A stretch of 6,564 bases of DNA from assembly GCA_938008575.1 (NCBI GenBank), contig CALLKB010000190.1:1-6564 (forward strand), given 5' to 3'. Source of the DNA: an uncultured Cytophagaceae bacterium. GTDB taxonomy: Bacteria > Bacteroidota > Bacteroidia > Cytophagales > Spirosomataceae. This document shows, piece after piece, positions 6,519 to 6,564 of this stretch (its first letter is position 1; every line of letters begins with the position of its first letter). The notes below the pieces were generated by a model that worked only from the letters and a program-made list of their open reading frames with translations, made no database searches and was not told where the DNA came from. Position numbers and translations under genes: made by a program.

Positions 6519-6549
6519 TGCTATTTTTACAATTCTATCAAAAATAGCA
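6519..6549. repeat. Perfect 10-bp inverted repeat upstream of nuoH, possible operator
   Basis: TGCTATTTTT (6519-6528) is repeated inverted as AAAAATAGCA (6540-6549), with an 11-nt spacer. Arm centres are 21 bp apart, about two helical turns, which suits a dimeric DNA-binding protein. It lies 29 bp upstream of the nuoH start and its right arm touches the ATG at 6549 of a possible divergent gene. The arms are too AT-rich for a good intrinsic terminator. The repeat is certain; an operator role is inferred. Confidence 0.5.
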
Positions 6550-6564
6550 TGGATATATTAAAAA
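6549..6564 (+). CDS. Possible start of a divergent gene truncated by the window edge
   Basis: An ATG at 6549-6551 opens a plus-strand frame reading MDILK before the window ends. It lies 58 bp from the divergent nuoH start, directly after the inverted repeat. Only five codons are visible, so no product can be named and the call rests on position alone. If real, it shows that nuoG does not precede nuoH here. Confidence 0.25.

Noticed and set aside
6486..6520. Specific -33/-7 promoter for nuoH (TTG inside the dyad spacer, then TAATTGAA 19 nt on)
   Set aside because: The -7 box matches the consensus poorly and the region is so AT-rich that similar matches arise by chance.

Overview
The window looks like a piece of a Bacteroidota chromosome, probably Cytophagales-like. 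This rests on a SusC/FecA-style TonB-dependent receptor tail, a LytS/LytTR two-component pair of the kind abundant in that phylum, complex I subunits with Bacteroidota-type sequence signatures, moderately low GC, and promoter-like boxes close to the Bacteroidota TTG/TAnnTTTG pattern. The lineage is inferred from family recall, not from a search. No RNA genes, insertion sequences or CRISPR arrays are visible.

Layout. Positions 1-917 (+) hold the 3' part of a TonB-dependent outer-membrane receptor. It runs head-on into, and overlaps by 8 bp, a minus-strand two-component operon: sensor kinase (2707-1649) followed after 4 bp by a LytTR response regulator (1644-910). The kinase has four predicted membrane helices and a strikingly histidine-rich first periplasmic loop. 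A 208-bp divergent promoter region (2708-2915) separates the kinase from a plus-strand gene for a secreted, probably beta-barrel outer-membrane protein (2916-3605). A strong bidirectional hairpin terminator (3626-3655) closes that gene and, from the other side, a minus-strand complex I cluster: nuoH (6490-4730), nuoI (4725-4207) and nuoJ (4199-3675). The last 74 bp upstream of nuoH contain a perfect 10-bp inverted repeat next to an ATG that may begin a divergent gene cut by the window edge.

Function. NuoH, NuoI and NuoJ are the quinone-site/ferredoxin-like connecting part of NADH:quinone oxidoreductase. The usual neighbours nuoG (before) and nuoK (after) are absent, so the nuo genes are split in this genome. 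The kinase/regulator pair sits between two outer-membrane protein genes and could control one or both; the His-rich loop makes a metal ion a plausible but unproven signal.

The most unusual item is the nuoH reading frame. It is 586 codons long and begins, after an in-frame stop, with about 200 residues that do not belong to NuoH. This extension has two membrane helices and then a soluble domain whose layout resembles a BatA-like/von Willebrand factor A (VWA) protein with a degenerate metal site, joined in frame to a complete-looking NuoH.
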